From Beverwykella pulmonaria (Eukaryota; Ascomycota; Dothideomycetes; Pleosporales; Melanommataceae), in assembly GCA_001599595.1 (NCBI GenBank), contig BCHH01000001.1, forward strand, positions 1,329,935-1,393,934: 64,000 bases of DNA, in the 5' to 3' direction. Shown here piece by piece: positions 9,009 through 20,754 of the stretch; within the stretch, counting starts at the first letter, position 1, and the number at the start of each line of letters is the position of its first letter. A model generated the notes under the pieces. That model saw nothing but the letters and a program-made list of their open reading frames with translations. It had not been told where the DNA came from and did not search any database. The position numbers were made by a program, and so were the translations under genes.

Positions 9009-11309
9009 TCATCCTTTTGAAAGAGCCATTATCTCATCCTTCAGATCTGGATTTACTTTCGCCGTCAACCAGTTCTGGAAATCGTCCCCGCTTTTATACA
9101 CTTTCTTCCAACCCCCCAGTATGGGCTCTGGTAATTCAGGCATCTCCAGATAGGGAACTTCGTCAGAGATTCTCCCTGAACGAATATCTGCAACCGGTGC
9201 CCCAGAGTCAGGGCTTAGTCTCTCTAGATCTTGCGGACGCGCAGGCTCTTGAGATGCGTCTTGCTTGACATTGCGCCACTCCATCCCCAGTGCACTAGGG
9301 ACGGCCAAACATGCGACAAAAACAGCCGCCAGAAAGGGTCCTTGTGTCAGACTCATGTTGTATGCCTGCAGGACTTTTTGCTGCAACGCGAGAGGAACTG
9401 CGTTCTTCAGATCTGTCGCACCGGCCGACACCACGAGCGCAGGATTTAGTCCTCCGATCTGCTCTAAAGCTGTCGTGAATTTATCAATAAATGTGTTCTG
9501 GCCCACTGCAACAAAGACCGCACCGCCGAGCGTCTGGCAGAGCGATAGTAGTGCAGTACCGGTTGCAACGTCCTGTTTTGGCAGAACGACCTGAATTGCG
9601 AGATTAGGGTGTTGCATAGCGAAGCCCACACCCAGACCCAAGATGACCTGGAAGCTGATCCACATAGAGGATGGCGTGTTGAAATTCCATGTGGTGAGCA
9701 ACCCAGTGCCGACAGCCATAAGACAAGATCCAAGTATCATGAAAGGCGTGTAATAGCCGATCTTCTGCACAATGCCTCCGCTTGAAATTGAGCCGACAAC
9801 TACGGAAAGAACGAGGGGAATGGTGTGAATTCCTGATTCGATGGCCGAGTCAGCCTTGATGGCTTGAAACCAGAGTGGAATGTAGATGGAGACAGTTAAC
9901 ATTGTCGAGCCAAGGAAGAATTGAGATAGACCGCCGAATGCTACGCTGCGTTGGAAGAGAATACGTGCAGGTACAGTTGCCGTTGTGTTTCGCGTCCAAT
10001 ACTGCCACCCGATAAACGCGCAAAACAGCACCGCAAAGACTGTCAGTAGCGCTATGATTCGGGGCGAATTCCAAGAGTATTCCGCAGCACCCCATTCCAG
10101 CGCAAGCAGCAAGCAAGTAATGCTGGGCAGAAACAGTATGGTTCCTACTGGGTCTAGGCTTCGCGTCGTATCTTTCCAATTTCCGAGCTTCGGCTTGTGT
10201 TCTTCAAGGTGGAGGAAGAGAAGCACCACAATAATGGTGAAGCCTCCAAGCGGAAGATTGATGTAGAAACACCACCGCCATGTCAAGGAACTCCCAGTGA
10301 ACGTTCCTCCGAGCAGCGGACCCGCCACAGAGGCCACTCCAAAACAGGCGCCGAATAGACCCTGCAGCATCGGCCTCCGATGAAGTGGTACCGTGTTAAG
10401 CATGATGAGGATTGCACCTGTAAAAATCCCCGAACTTCCGAGTCCAGCTACAGCTCGTCCAATAATCAACATAAGAGAGGAGGTTGCAGCACCACATATC
10501 GCGCTCCCGGCTTCGAAGAGGAAGATGCCCGACAAATAGACGTACTTTGTTGTAAAGAAAGTGTAGACTCTTCCATATAGTAGTATAAAGCCGCAGGATG
10601 TGAGCATGTACGCCGATCCGTACCACCCAATGTCGCCCGTGGAGTGGAACAGGTTCGTTATCTCGGGGATGGCGGGTCCAATGATCGTGCGATCGAGCGC
10701 AACGAGGAAGATTGAGATGTAGAGGGAGAGCATGATTATTGCTGTCTTTGCGGGTGACGGATATGCCGGCACTTGTACTGACTCATTTTCGGGCACAGCT
10801 TCATCTTCGATGGGTGATTCCGAAGCAGACGAAGGAAATCTGATGGGTTCTGTGTCCGGTATCGTTGTCGCTGACTTGTATTTCCAGGGTTGCAGAGAAA
10901 TAGCTGAGTCTACGTTCCTTCTCCGAGGCGTTAACGGTAGACGTGAGGATGAGGAATGTTTGGACGAGTCGAGAGCATTGAAAACGTCTTTATCGAGGTC
11001 GTGCGGATGAGATTCCGGCCGTGAATGTGAGTACTCTGAGAGCTCCACAGAATATCTAGAGGAAGTCGCTGTGTGGCGAGAGTTGCGACGTACTTGATCA
11101 AGATCGGTTTCTTGGAGGGACTCAAAAGAAAATGAGCGGTGGTAGGATGGTGTATCAGAGACCGCATTCTCGCGGTCGACAAGGGATGCAATTATTTCGG
11201 CGATGACATCGCTATCTCCATATACTGGATTTGTCGCCGGTTCTCTTGCTGCTGGTTGTTGTCGCTCTGGCTGTGCTAGCGTTCGCGAGGATCTTGTGAG
11301 GTTCCTCAT
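9009..11309 (-). CDS. MFS transporter, DHA2 (14-TM) drug:H+ antiporter type
   Basis: Single-exon gene of 766 aa starting at 11309. About 185 residues of Ser/Arg/Glu-rich, probably disordered cytosolic sequence precede the first membrane helix, which is much longer than the usual short tail of the family. The transporter core has an LDR-TIIGPAIP motif at the end of TM1 (motif D1 of the 14-TM family, with Arg where small residues are common), a motif A-like loop after TM2 (GRVYTFFTTKY) and the GPLLGG motif C of antiporters at TM5. The hydrophobic pattern fits 14 helices. The C-terminal tail is about 85 residues and acidic. DHA2 proteins export toxic compounds or secondary metabolites in exchange for protons at the plasma or vacuolar membrane. 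The substrate is unknown. Confidence 0.88.
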   Translation of the reverse strand: MRNLTRSSRTLAQPERQQPAAREPATNPVYGDSDVIAEIIASLVDRENAVSDTPSYHRSFSFESLQETDLDQVRRNSRHTATSSRYSVELSEYSHSRPESHPHDLDKDVFNALDSSKHSSSSRLPLTPRRRNVDSAISLQPWKYKSATTIPDTEPIRFPSSASESPIEDEAVPENESVQVPAYPSPAKTAIIMLSLYISIFLVALDRTIIGPAIPEITNLFHSTGDIGWYGSAYMLTSCGFILLYGRVYTFFTTKYVYLSGIFLFEAGSAICGAATSSLMLIIGRAVAGLGSSGIFTGAILIMLNTVPLHRRPMLQGLFGACFGVASVAGPLLGGTFTGSSLTWRWCFYINLPLGGFTIIVVLLFLHLEEHKPKLGNWKDTTRSLDPVGTILFLPSITCLLLALEWGAAEYSWNSPRIIALLTVFAVLFCAFIGWQYWTRNTTATVPARILFQRSVAFGGLSQFFLGSTMLTVSIYIPLWFQAIKADSAIESGIHTIPLVLSVVVGSISSGGIVQKIGYYTPFMILGSCLMAVGTGLLTTWNFNTPSSMWISFQVILGLGVGFAMQHPNLAIQVVLPKQDVATGTALLSLCQTLGGAVFVAVGQNTFIDKFTTALEQIGGLNPALVVSAGATDLKNAVPLALQQKVLQAYNMSLTQGPFLAAVFVACLAVPSALGMEWRNVKQDASQEPARPQDLERLSPDSGAPVADIRSGRISDEVPYLEMPELPEPILGGWKKVYKSGDDFQNWLTAKVNPDLKDEIMALSKG

Positions 11310-12312
11310 TATGCTTATAGAGTGATTTCAACGAATGATTGCCAACAAGCAGATGGCACCCAGTTTTCTGGCAAAGGATTGAGAGGGTGCAGAACTACAA
11401 CATCCCATATTGAAGTACAATCGCGGACGACCGATATACCCAGGTAAGACGCTGCACCACGGGCCGATAATCCAAAGATAATTCTGACAGACACGCGAGC
11501 GTTGAGCCGCACCCAACTCTCCACGACATCATCCATCGTACCCGGAGGTGGTACACCGTCGGAAATGGTGGGGTTCCGGAGGCGCATGTTCTACAGGCAC
11601 AGCAATTCAGATGCAGTGTTTAAAGCACACATCAGCGCGATAATCCTCGTCGCAGGACGACGAATCAAAAAGACGGTCAATGTCGGCGATATTGGGTACC
11701 GGCTTAGGCCGACTGAGGGCATCGGCGAGTCGGCAAAATAGGCGGTACTGTGACTGCAGGCGGGATGCAATATGCGCCTATCGCGGCGAAACATCACATT
11801 GTTCGTCCGCGATTGCGTTCTACACTACTGGGCGCACTTGCTGTGTCTATCGCATAGTTTGCTATCCATTGCTTAGCCGCATAACTAGATGCCGCGTGGC
11901 TGTGTGTTGTACGCCACTTCCGTCATGGATGGGGTCGAGTGATAACCTTTCACCTGTCATCTCCTCTGAGCCTTAAATAGTAGAGATCGGCAATCATGGC
12001 TTAAGATCTACAAGACGGTGGGAATTACAAATGTAGTAATTCCAAGATTGGATACAATGTTTTGCACATGGGCCTAGGCGAAGCGAGGTTAGTAGTCTAG
12101 AATTCCCGGAAAAGATCATCCCACTACGAATTCAACTGAAGGCAGCAGAAGAGTTACAGAAAACGCAAGGTCAGGTCATACATTAGGCATCGATTTATGA
12201 ACCAGAAGCTGGGAAGAAATGTGGCAGGCGAAATACAGCAAGAAACGTTTCAGAAACATAGATTCTAGGATTCCAAGCACGCGACGGATTCGAAACAGCA
12301 CTGTCCCGTTAT
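11310..12312. other. Intergenic; no recognisable gene
   Basis: Upstream region of the MFS gene, then spacer to the decayed GMC gene. Short open frames here have no recognisable domains or plausible splice partners. Confidence 0.55.
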
Positions 12313-14132
12313 TCATGGCTGAGCAGTGGCGGGGCCGTAAAGCTCTGGATAAACGGCTTTGATGATATCGGCGCCCTGACTCGCGTTAGTCTGCAACTGC
12401 ACATTACTGTTGTGAAACATCTTTCCTTCTCTCTAATCATATAAATCGAGTTTTGAATCCTACAGTCAGGAATAACAAGAATGATCCAAACACCCATGAG
12501 TCGCAACCTCTGCGCACCATGAGCCCTTAGTTGTGCATTAACAGCGCCCTGCTCGATGGACTTGGAAAGGCGGCAGGTACCGCAAGGATCTGAGGAATGT
12601 GAATGTCTCATCTCAGAGGAATTAATTTAGAAAGAGCGCTTACGGAACCCAGTCTGACTCCTATCAAGAATCGTCTTCTTCATAGCCTCCTCTGAGCTTA
12701 TAGGCATGGTCCATCGGTAGTCTTCGCCAATGATATCCTTCATTCTATCTCCAGTTGTGAGGATGTAGTTGGCCATAAATCAGCCCTGGCGCATAGCAAT
12801 GAGATCCAATTCGTTCGAGAAGAAGTTGAGATTGATGAAGGGCTGCTCGAGCGGGTTGGTCGAGTTTAGCTTCACATACCCGTTTTGAGAGAGTGGACAC
12901 AGAAGATCAACAATGACTGCGATCCAGTCACCGGATGCTTGCGTGAAGATGTGCCATTGGAAAGCACCAGAGAACATTGGCTATTGAAAAATTTGACTGC
13001 TTTTTCTACCTAGGCAAATACTAGGCCCAAAACTTACCACAAAATCGATCTCAAAATGAGGCTTACCAGCAGGTCCTGGTCGGAGAATATGGCTGTCCAT
13101 ATCGGTGCTATCCTTGAGTTGACGCACATACGACATGGTGGAGAAGTCTAGCAAATTCTAGCCAACGTATTTGGAGATCACCACAGGTGTGATTTTATGC
13201 GCTGCCAGCTCCTTCTCTGGGACCGATTCCAGAAAGCATGGCCAGTTTGGGCGTCTCATATAGACCCTGAGATACGATGATCTCCTTTGCGTGGAAAGTG
13301 AGCTCGTCCTTGGGCACAAGAACAGTAACGCTTGTTGCGGTCGTGGCATCAAAGTTGATGTTCTTAGAATTGGTCGAGGTGAGGATAGTAATGTTTGGAT
13401 TAACCTCGAGGAAACAGCCACTGGTTGATCAAACACCCTTGTATATCGAATCCATGCAGTGAAGTAGTCCGTTCACAGTTCCAGAGTAGATAGCCTCGGT
13501 GAGCTTCTCGCCCTTACTGACCCAGGCAGTGCTCGGCGCATCCCGGAAGGGTTTTGCTTCGGGAACGAGTTCATACTGCGATATATCTGGTGGTCCGTTC
13601 CGCCCAACCTTCTTGAGGGCAGGGCCGTAGAGACCTTCGTCATAATGATAGCTGACGGACTTGTCAAAGTGCTCTTTCGTCGTCTCCTAAGTCCAATCTT
13701 CGCCACCAAACTTAGACCAATCGTCGAACTTTTGCGCGAGTGTTGGGATCTCTCAACTCGTTCGTAATCAGCGCGCGCGATCATCGTCGCCTTGTATCCC
13801 CAATCATAATTGCTGCCACGCAAAGAAAAGTCGCTAGGTAGAGCGGTGATCTCGGCAATGTCGGTAGGATTCATGATGCCGACTTCGATCACGAGGATGG
13901 AGATGTTGGAGTTCTCGACCAGGCGGCCTGCGACTACGTGCCCTGCGGTTCCACCGCCGGCGACTATGAAGTCGAACTCTGAGGGGATTAGTACTCATTT
14001 TAATGGTTGATATCTAAACTTCGGAGACAGACTTTTCAAGGAAATTTCGGGATACTGTTGATTTGGAGATAGGCGAGTGGTCGCTGAATTTGGTAGTGGA
14101 TGATCGTGTTTTATTTGAGTTTCGGTAGACAT
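12313..14132 (-). pseudogene. Decayed GMC oxidoreductase
   Basis: The minus strand reads as a glucose-methanol-choline oxidoreductase broken over several frames. A probable first exon starts at 14132. Near 13970-13900 is the FAD-binding segment (DFIVAGGGTAG, then VAGRL and ILVIE). Middle pieces continue in other frames to the C-terminal substrate and FAD region (PCGTCRLSKS near 12590, then VIPDCRIQNS). Damage seen: the segment that should hold the GMC signature after the FAD motif is missing, a TAG replaces an expected Trp near 13690, and reading frames shift near 13700, 13440, 13000 and 12600. Intact relatives are FAD-dependent alcohol or aryl-alcohol oxidases or dehydrogenases, often secreted. 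It is not expected to be functional. Confidence 0.8.
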
Positions 14133-15411
14133 GGTGGCAAGAGAGAATGCTGGTGAATATATCGGAGAAAATTCTGATAGTTTCCTTCATTTCTGGTGTC
14201 TGGTGAACTTTTATGTTCTCCATGTGTTCCACGATTTCTGTTCAAGTCTCTATCTAATCCCACCAGCTTCAAGCTCGACCAGGTCCAGTGTCCCTGGAAA
14301 TTCACTACATGGTCATCAGTCACTAACCTTCCGCCATTCTTCTACGCCTTCTCATGATGTGGAAGTAGTAGTAATCAAGATTGGTCCAAATTCGGTTGAC
14401 ATGAAGCAACTCATACCTTGCGCACCCACGTAATTCAATTTGCCAAAAGACGCAGGACGTAGGCACGGCTTTGTCGTCGCACGCCGTAAGCGGTCTACAG
14501 GTCATTAAGTACAATACGATCAGGGCAATGAGGGTAATAGCGAATAAGAGAGTTGGCTGGATTTTAGTGTCGAGAATGTTCGCTTAATGACTGAGCGAGC
14601 TTGGGTTATTCACCCGGTAATGAGGTCTGGGCGGAAATGCATGTGTACGTAATCAGAGCTCGGGCAAGGATAGAGCGTCCTTGAGACTGAATTGGACCTT
14701 TTCGTATCTAAATCATATCTTCTTTCGCCATCGTTCGAAATGCACAATGTCTTTTGTCTTTGATATCGTTGAGTTATTCAACCCATGAATAACCACCGAT
14801 TCACCAGACTGACGTATCTGGATCTCATTTTCTTAGGTAACGTTTCATAGTGCTGCTCAGGAAGCTGTCCAGGCCTGGTTTACTGAAAATCATTGAAAAG
14901 ACCCTACAAGCACCGCCAAAACATTTTCATAAGAACCCTGTGTATTTAAATAGTTGCATTCGGATGTTTTAATATTCGTTTAGGCTTTAGTTCTTTGTAG
15001 AAATGTTGATACCAGTTCAGTCTTAGGCTTTAATTGGCCACAGTCGGTTCCAAAGTCCTTCCAGCTAAATGCAATGGAATGGGCTATATCTAAAATCTAC
15101 TATTTCGTACAGAGAAATATCTTCCTCTTCGGCCTCTTTGGCTTCCTCGGTTTCTCTGCTTCCTTCCTACTGAATCTTTCGTCAACCCTCCCCAAATTCG
15201 GGAAATGATAAACCAGATACAGCAGGTAGTGCAGCAATCACGGAGGCGGAAGATCAGCAAAAATACAGATTTTCAAAAGAGAAAAGTACACACAACTCCT
15301 TTAGAAAGGTGATACGGCCCGGAGTCTATCTCGCTGCGCCCTGTACCAAGGACCGGTCAGCGCATGGAACTTATGCTCGCCCATGGCGGCGTCCGTCATT
15401 CCTAGGGTCTT
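14133..15411. other. Intergenic; no recognisable gene
   Basis: Upstream of the decayed GMC gene. Short open frames show no domain or intron logic. Nothing else stands out. Confidence 0.55.
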
Positions 15412-15865
15412 TCAATTTGAGAAATTTTTACTAGTAAGCGATGTCGTGCATCGCAAAGGGTTAACAAGAGTGAAATGTTTCGCCAGCGAGCTGTGAGGAT
15501 CAAAAGCTCGAAAGAACACTGACTTCGTATTGAAGGAAATGCTTTGTAGTTCGAGGTTTGGCAAGGATGGAATGCCGTTACCGATGAAGCGCTCTTGCGG
15601 CTGACCGTCCTGTCGGTGCTCGAAATCCAACGTGATACTAGAGAGATTCTTCGGCTCGTATGTACAGCAACTGCCAAAGCAATGGATGGACCAGTAATTC
15701 GAGGATCTCTTCGACTAGTTTGTATAGATGGGGCGTCTGAACAAATATGTCATCTAGATCCAACTCCCGGCTTGTAAAACCCGCCTTCAATCTCCAGTGG
15801 AATGCATACGCGAGTGGAGCTGACGTGATCAAGCGGTGCAGTTCTGGTTTGAGGATTCTGTCCAT
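15412..15865 (-). pseudogene. F-box/LRR-like gene relic (tentative)
   Basis: Two minus-strand frames fit end to end: 15865-15638 and 15630-15412, joined if one base is added or lost near 15633. The joined text is Leu-rich, with phrases typical of fungal F-box proteins with degenerate leucine-rich repeats (for example SSITLDFEHRQDG and LPNLELQSISF). No F-box itself is visible, so the assignment rests on style, not on a motif. It is short and frame-broken, hence probably a remnant. Confidence 0.35.
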
Positions 15866-16015
15866 GGGTTGTGTGGATATAAAAGGATAACGGCTCCATT
15901 AGAAATTAAATACAGAGACATTCGTAACCTCGTTTCTCGTATACCTGGTCAAATCAACATTGGCATTCTAATCATCGCTCCCACCCATTCTATAACTTCA
16001 TCTCCCCCTCCTAGC

Positions 16016-17026
16016 TCAACTCACAGGCCGGAAAGGCTCGAACTTCACATCGTGCCCATCGCGACGCGCATGGAGCCCATCCTCCAGCTTAACACCCTCT
16101 CCCTCATGCGTGCTCTCTCCCTCGTGCGTGCTCTCCCCCTCATGCGTGCTCTCCCCCTCATCTTTAACCTCGACATACTTGTATTCAGTGTTCTCCAGAT
16201 CCCTCATCCCTATCTTCGCGCCAACTTTTTTCTTGCTTGAAGACTTTCGAGCATGAATAGCCCACACCGTCGACGCCGCGATTGAAAACGCTAGCGCTAG
16301 CCAATTGACAACATACGCCGCAATCCCCTTCTTCGTTTTGACCGAATTCTGCTCTTCGGCGTGGAAGACGAGGAGGCCGAAGGTAACTTGCGTCGCTGCC
16401 ACTATCGCAAATAGGAATATAGTAGATAACTACTTTCCATTAGTTTCCGTTCTCACACCATTCACGTTTTCACTCACGATAGAAACCGAAAAGGTGATCC
16501 ATTTCAAAAACCCCCTCTTAAAAATCCACGGACACACAATCCCAACAAGCACATTCGCAGCACACAGCACCGCTGCAATCCCATAACCCCACCTCAACCA
16601 CTTCGGCCGTTCAGTCAACCACTCAAACCTCAATTTCTTGTGTTTTGGTCCCGTCTCGGTAATCGGATCGAAGGTAGACCATAGAGCAAACAGGTCCCAT
16701 ATCTCCTCTTTATTCTTAGAGCAGAAATCCAGGGTGTATTTGCCATCTGGGGCGACGGTGCCGCTACAGTAGTTTAGGAGATAGATTTCGTAATGTTGTT
16801 TTATTTTATTTCCGTCGTATAGGTCGGGGAGCCCGATGTTGGAAGGCTCGGAGCGGTCCTCGAGGGCATGCTCGATATTGGAGTTAGTCGCATCGATGGA
16901 GGCGAAGTGAAGTGGCGAGTGTTGTTTTATGCCGAAGAGGATAGAGGATAGGACGACAGAGAGGAGGAGGAAGAGCGCGCAGAGGGACAGGAGGGTCCCG
17001 ATTATGGGGTAGGCCCAAGTCTTCAT
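16016..17026 (-). CDS. SUR7/PalI-like tetraspan membrane protein
   Basis: Exons in gene order are 17026-16478 and 16429-16016 (320 aa). The 48-bp intron has a GTGAGT donor, an ACTAAT branch site and a TAG acceptor; the join rebuilds TM3. Four membrane helices are seen: an N-terminal one, then a large loop with a CxxxC-like pair (NYCSG and DFCS), then three more. The topology and Cys pair match the SUR7/PalI family of cell-cortex proteins that mark eisosome or MCC membrane patches or act in pH sensing. The cytosolic tail contains three exact copies of the hexapeptide GESTHE, encoded by an 18-bp tandem repeat. It is one of three four-TM genes on this strand between 16 and 27 kb. Localisation at the plasma membrane is inferred from family. 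Confidence 0.75.
16101..16154 (-). repeat. 18-bp tandem repeat, three copies, coding
   Basis: Three 18-bp units (16101-16118, 16119-16136, 16137-16154) differ at two or three positions and encode the repeated hexapeptide in the cytosolic tail of the SUR7-like protein. Copy number can vary without breaking frame. Confidence 0.85.
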
Positions 17027-18645
17027 CTTAAATTGCGCTTGCGACGGAATGATGGGAATCTTGATGGTGATTATGTAGATTTCAATTCAAGCTTTTGCTT
17101 AAGCTTTCAGCTAAGCCCTGTTTCCCTCCTCTCAAAAGTAATGCCTTTAGGTTCAGGCCTGGCCCGCTATATGTACACAAGAGTGCTAGCTGCGCATGAG
17201 CTGAATTATTCTGCCCTGCAGCATGCAACAACTGGATGGCGAAGTTCAGCGTGGCGTTAGTCTAGCCCTCTCCAACGGGAAGCTGGCGCGCTCTCATTAG
17301 TCGAAATCCTCGTGCACGGTGAACGCCAACGCAGCGGCTCGGCTTCCGCCCACGCCTATCTTCGCTGGCAGCCAACGTTTAGCAATCAAATGCAAAAGGA
17401 AGCGAGAGCTGAAGAGAAACATTGATAATTGCTGCACGACGTGAAAACAACATTTCGAGGTTGTGCATGCAGAACGACACTGTCACGGCCTTCAGCTGAG
17501 CCACTTAGCTGGCCGCAAGGAGAAATTGCCAAGCCATTGATCTATCTTGAGATCTGTAGCTTTGTTTAACGGTATTTCCTTAGCTGGCTGCTAGGGAAAC
17601 TAACCGGTCGACGCCTAGCCTTTGGGTGGGAAAGGGACGGCCCGAAGTCCGGCGCTTCGAGCCCATTATTGAGAGCTACCTATGATGCGCACGTTAAATT
17701 TCGCACTAATTTGTGCTCACGGAACAGGCGTAGCTTTCGTCCTAGCCAGGACCTACCCCGAAACGACCATCATCGACATGATGTCCCCTCCATCATGACC
17801 CATATTCCCCTCCATTCTCGTCGTCAACTTACTTATAGTGTACCATCCTGGCCTATGTGCTTTAAGGGCAATTATACTTCGTGCCTGCTCCTTAGTTAGC
17901 AGGTTAACCTTAAGGAAGCCCTAAAAGGTCTTGTATTGTAGCCTAACGTATTCGCAAAATTATTCTATAACGCTTAATAATAGAGACTATTTATACCTTG
18001 GAAATTTAACTAAAGTAGTTTCTATCTTTTTGACATGTACATATATTGTAGCCTGTTTGTTTGTAGTGGCTATAGCGTGTCTGCTGAGGCGTGTTACTAC
18101 CTAAGCGCGTCCTACCTTGGCGTATTTTGCCCTCAAGCTGCACAAGTTACTGACTTGGACTGCAAACTTATAGCTGGGTATCGGAGCTCTTCAACTGATG
18201 CTTGTATACCTTTTACTACCAATCACCCTCGCCTCCTGCCGGGGGCGACTTCTACAATCTTGTCCGTGACTAGGTATGCCTTTCTAACTTACGCAACCTT
18301 ACTGAGGCATCTGGCGCTAATAGTAGCACAGATATTTTCCACCGACCATTGGAATGTTATTATCAATAATGCCGATTGCTAGAAGCAGTTCTCGACAAGC
18401 CGAGCTGTTATTTGAGTAAAAGAGTTGTGTTATTGGCATATATTAATAGCTAATTCTAGATAACTATAAGAGCTATGTCAGGAGCAAGCTCTATACCACT
18501 CGACTAGCGCTACCTAAAAAGGTGCAGTGAACCCAATAGGGTGAGGTGCGTATAGAATAACATATATACCGTGACACTATAAGAGCAATATATTTAAGCC
18601 ACTTTACCAAAGAAGAAAATTATTATCTTTTGTATGCTTTTATAC
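17027..18645. other. Gene-free, partly AT-rich DNA
   Basis: The first 700 bp are ordinary spacer upstream of the tetraspan gene. From about 17830 to 18660 the sequence turns AT-rich with many TA steps, as in decayed repeats of filamentous fungi. No transposase or reverse-transcriptase motif could be read. Confidence 0.5.
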
Positions 18646-19247
18646 TTATTTTTCCTGCTTTAGCTCCTGAACACTATCCATAAATTGTTCGTCCAGCATC
18701 CTCAGCTGCAAGTAGTCAATCATTCCCTGCTGCTCCACCTTATTCTTCAGACTACTCTAGCTAGTACCCACGCCTAAATCCTCGCAGTCTTTCTACTTGT
18801 TTAAGTTCCATCCAGGCGGAAGAAGATTGCGCTTTGCAGTCACATGCTCTGTGAACTTGCGGAACCGTTGGGGACTGTTTGGGACGCTGGCGTACACATT
18901 CCTGGCATCCTTTTTACCTTTAAATCCGAAGCCGTCGGCCTGTCGCAAGCGAAAATCGTCGACGAGGAGCTTGTACACGTCCTCGTCCGTGCGGCATGGA
19001 GGTGAAGGGCTTGTTGTCCTGCACATCGAGCTTGTCCATAGCTAAACTCTCTTAATTGCGGTTGTGGGTTATGTTGAGATTATTCGAGAATTCTGGAAAC
19101 GCGCAAGTCCTTCTGTGTGCTTTCCAGTCTGTCTTCTAGCAGTCGCGAGAGCAGTAGTATGTGGATTTGCACTTGACGCACACGCTAAGTGTGGGGGTTT
19201 CGGGTTCGGTCTTTCTTGTACATCTGGCAACGGGTTGCGTCTACCAT
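18646..19247 (-). pseudogene. Decayed MYND-type zinc-finger protein
   Basis: Minus-strand text starts at an ATG at 19247. The MYND finger follows: CxxC, then STYYCSRDC, then the WKAH and terminal Cys pattern, near 19185-19090. Later come a DKLDVQDNKPF block and, in 19026-18793, a segment (EDVYKLLVDDFRLR, then LLPPGWN) typical of the C-terminal half of fungal MYND proteins, running on to about 18646. Damage: one extra A in a run near 19215 shifts the frame before the finger; a TAG stands where Gln (CAG) is normal inside the finger; a further stop follows LNK near 18793. Intact members are regulators or scaffolds, some affecting development. A pyrimidine-rich tract upstream (about 19280-19400 on this strand) looks like its old promoter. 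Confidence 0.75.
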
Positions 19248-19890
19248 ATCGGCACTTGTCTCAATAACTAATATGTTGGGAATTGGTGTGAGGAGAAAGA
19301 GGAGAGCGAGGAGGACGGACGGGACGAGACAAATGGAAGGCGGAAAGGGAGAAAGACGTGAAAATGAGATGAAGATGGAGGTAAGGTGAGGTGACAAGGA
19401 AGTTGACACGCCCCTTCCCGTAGCTAGGAAGCATGAGGAGGCTAGATCACATAAACTCGATTTGCGCCCCAAATTTGGTTCAACATGCAGCAAACGGCGG
19501 AGGGAGTGCGCTTCCACGGGCAGTTCCTGCTGTTCAACCCGAAGCCTCCCAAACAGCAAGCTATAGAGACGTGGAGCTATTCGACTTCATTAAAGTCATG
19601 CGCTACTCAAGGCCAAATACTTACCAGGATATGTAAGGTTCCCGCTTGTTGGTAGGCTATTTACTATGATATGTAGATTCTAGGATCTATCTTATATGCT
19701 CTAATGCTAGTCTATGCGTTGTGGGTATCGTAAGTCTCAGTACTAGGAAAATGCAACCAGGACAAACGAAAGTATGCAAAACACCAACCAATGCATCAAG
19801 AACACACCATACGCCATTAGGTATTGTACCACACATGCTTCTCGTTCTTTCCCAGAACTCTCGTTTTCTTTTGTGTTATCGGAGAAGAGT
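19248..19890. other. Intergenic; purine/pyrimidine-biased tract
   Basis: From about 19280 to 19400 the plus strand is strongly G/A-rich, giving a CT-rich tract in the sense of the decayed MYND gene, as is common in fungal promoters. Nothing coding is supported. Confidence 0.5.
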
Positions 19891-20754
19891 TCACAACTCT
19901 TCTTGGCTCACAAGCTCTTTCGTAAACTCCTTCATCCGCTCCTCTCTCGTCTGCCTCCGCAGCCATGCTTGCAGTGCAAACATGGCGAACATTGCTATCG
20001 CGTTGAGCATGATAATGATCTGGAACCACTTGACAGCCACCTATACTTTAATCAGCTGAACATTCTCCTATCCACACATTTCCCCTCGACGGTTGATAGG
20101 TAGAGTTACTCACACTCTCATTACAGCTTAACGGCACTGCCCACTTATTCTCAAACTTCTTCTCGAACAGATCCACCATAGCCGGCATGACATTGCACGC
20201 AGCCATCTCTCTTGTACACGACATGACAACTATCCCGTTCGCATCAGTTGCAGTTTTGCATCCATATTTGTCCGGTCCTTTCTGCGTGTAATGCAGGACG
20301 AGTGCTGCGAAGGCGGATGCGAAGTTTGCAGTTGTTGTGAGAAAGACAAAGCCGACCCAAAAACGTCTCCTCGGCTTCATGACCTATCAGCTTCAAGTCC
20401 TATCGTAGAATAAATAGGTTACGGAAGACATACGAGATTGACGTCCAAGTCCATATTCGATCTCCTTAACTTATACCACGCAATCGTCGCAATAATCATA
20501 GCAATCAGCGCCGTGCTCGCCGACACAATGCTCGCATCCGTCGCCGGAGGCAGAAAGTCAATAAAGATGTCCACCTTGTTCCGCGATATCGGATCGATGA
20601 TGGTGAGATATGCCATTGTGAAGAAGTCACCCAGTATCCAGTAATGCGTTATCAGCGTCGCGGTGATGATACATAGTACGAGGGAGAAGAATGTCGGGAT
20701 GAGTGTGAGTTGAAGGAGCTTTTGGTACTCCATTGTGAATTGGTGCTGGCGCAT
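19891..20754 (-). CDS. Four-TM membrane protein, unknown function (first of two new tetraspans)
   Basis: Exons in gene order are 20754-20434, 20383-20114 and 20040-19891 (246 aa). Introns are 50 and 73 bp with GTATGT and GTGAGT donors and TAG acceptors; all joins are phase 0. Four hydrophobic helices are clear: two in exon 1, one at the start of exon 2, one filling exon 3. The loop between helices 3 and 4 has four Cys, probably disulfide-bonded and extracellular. The C-terminus is charged (Arg, Lys, Glu). I do not recognise a named family; the plan resembles MARVEL or SUR7 proteins but lacks a diagnostic motif. It sits between the decayed MYND gene and the SnoaL-repeat gene, on the same strand. 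The start was chosen as the ATG before MRQHQ; an earlier in-frame ATG at 20916 would add 54 residues. Confidence 0.7.
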
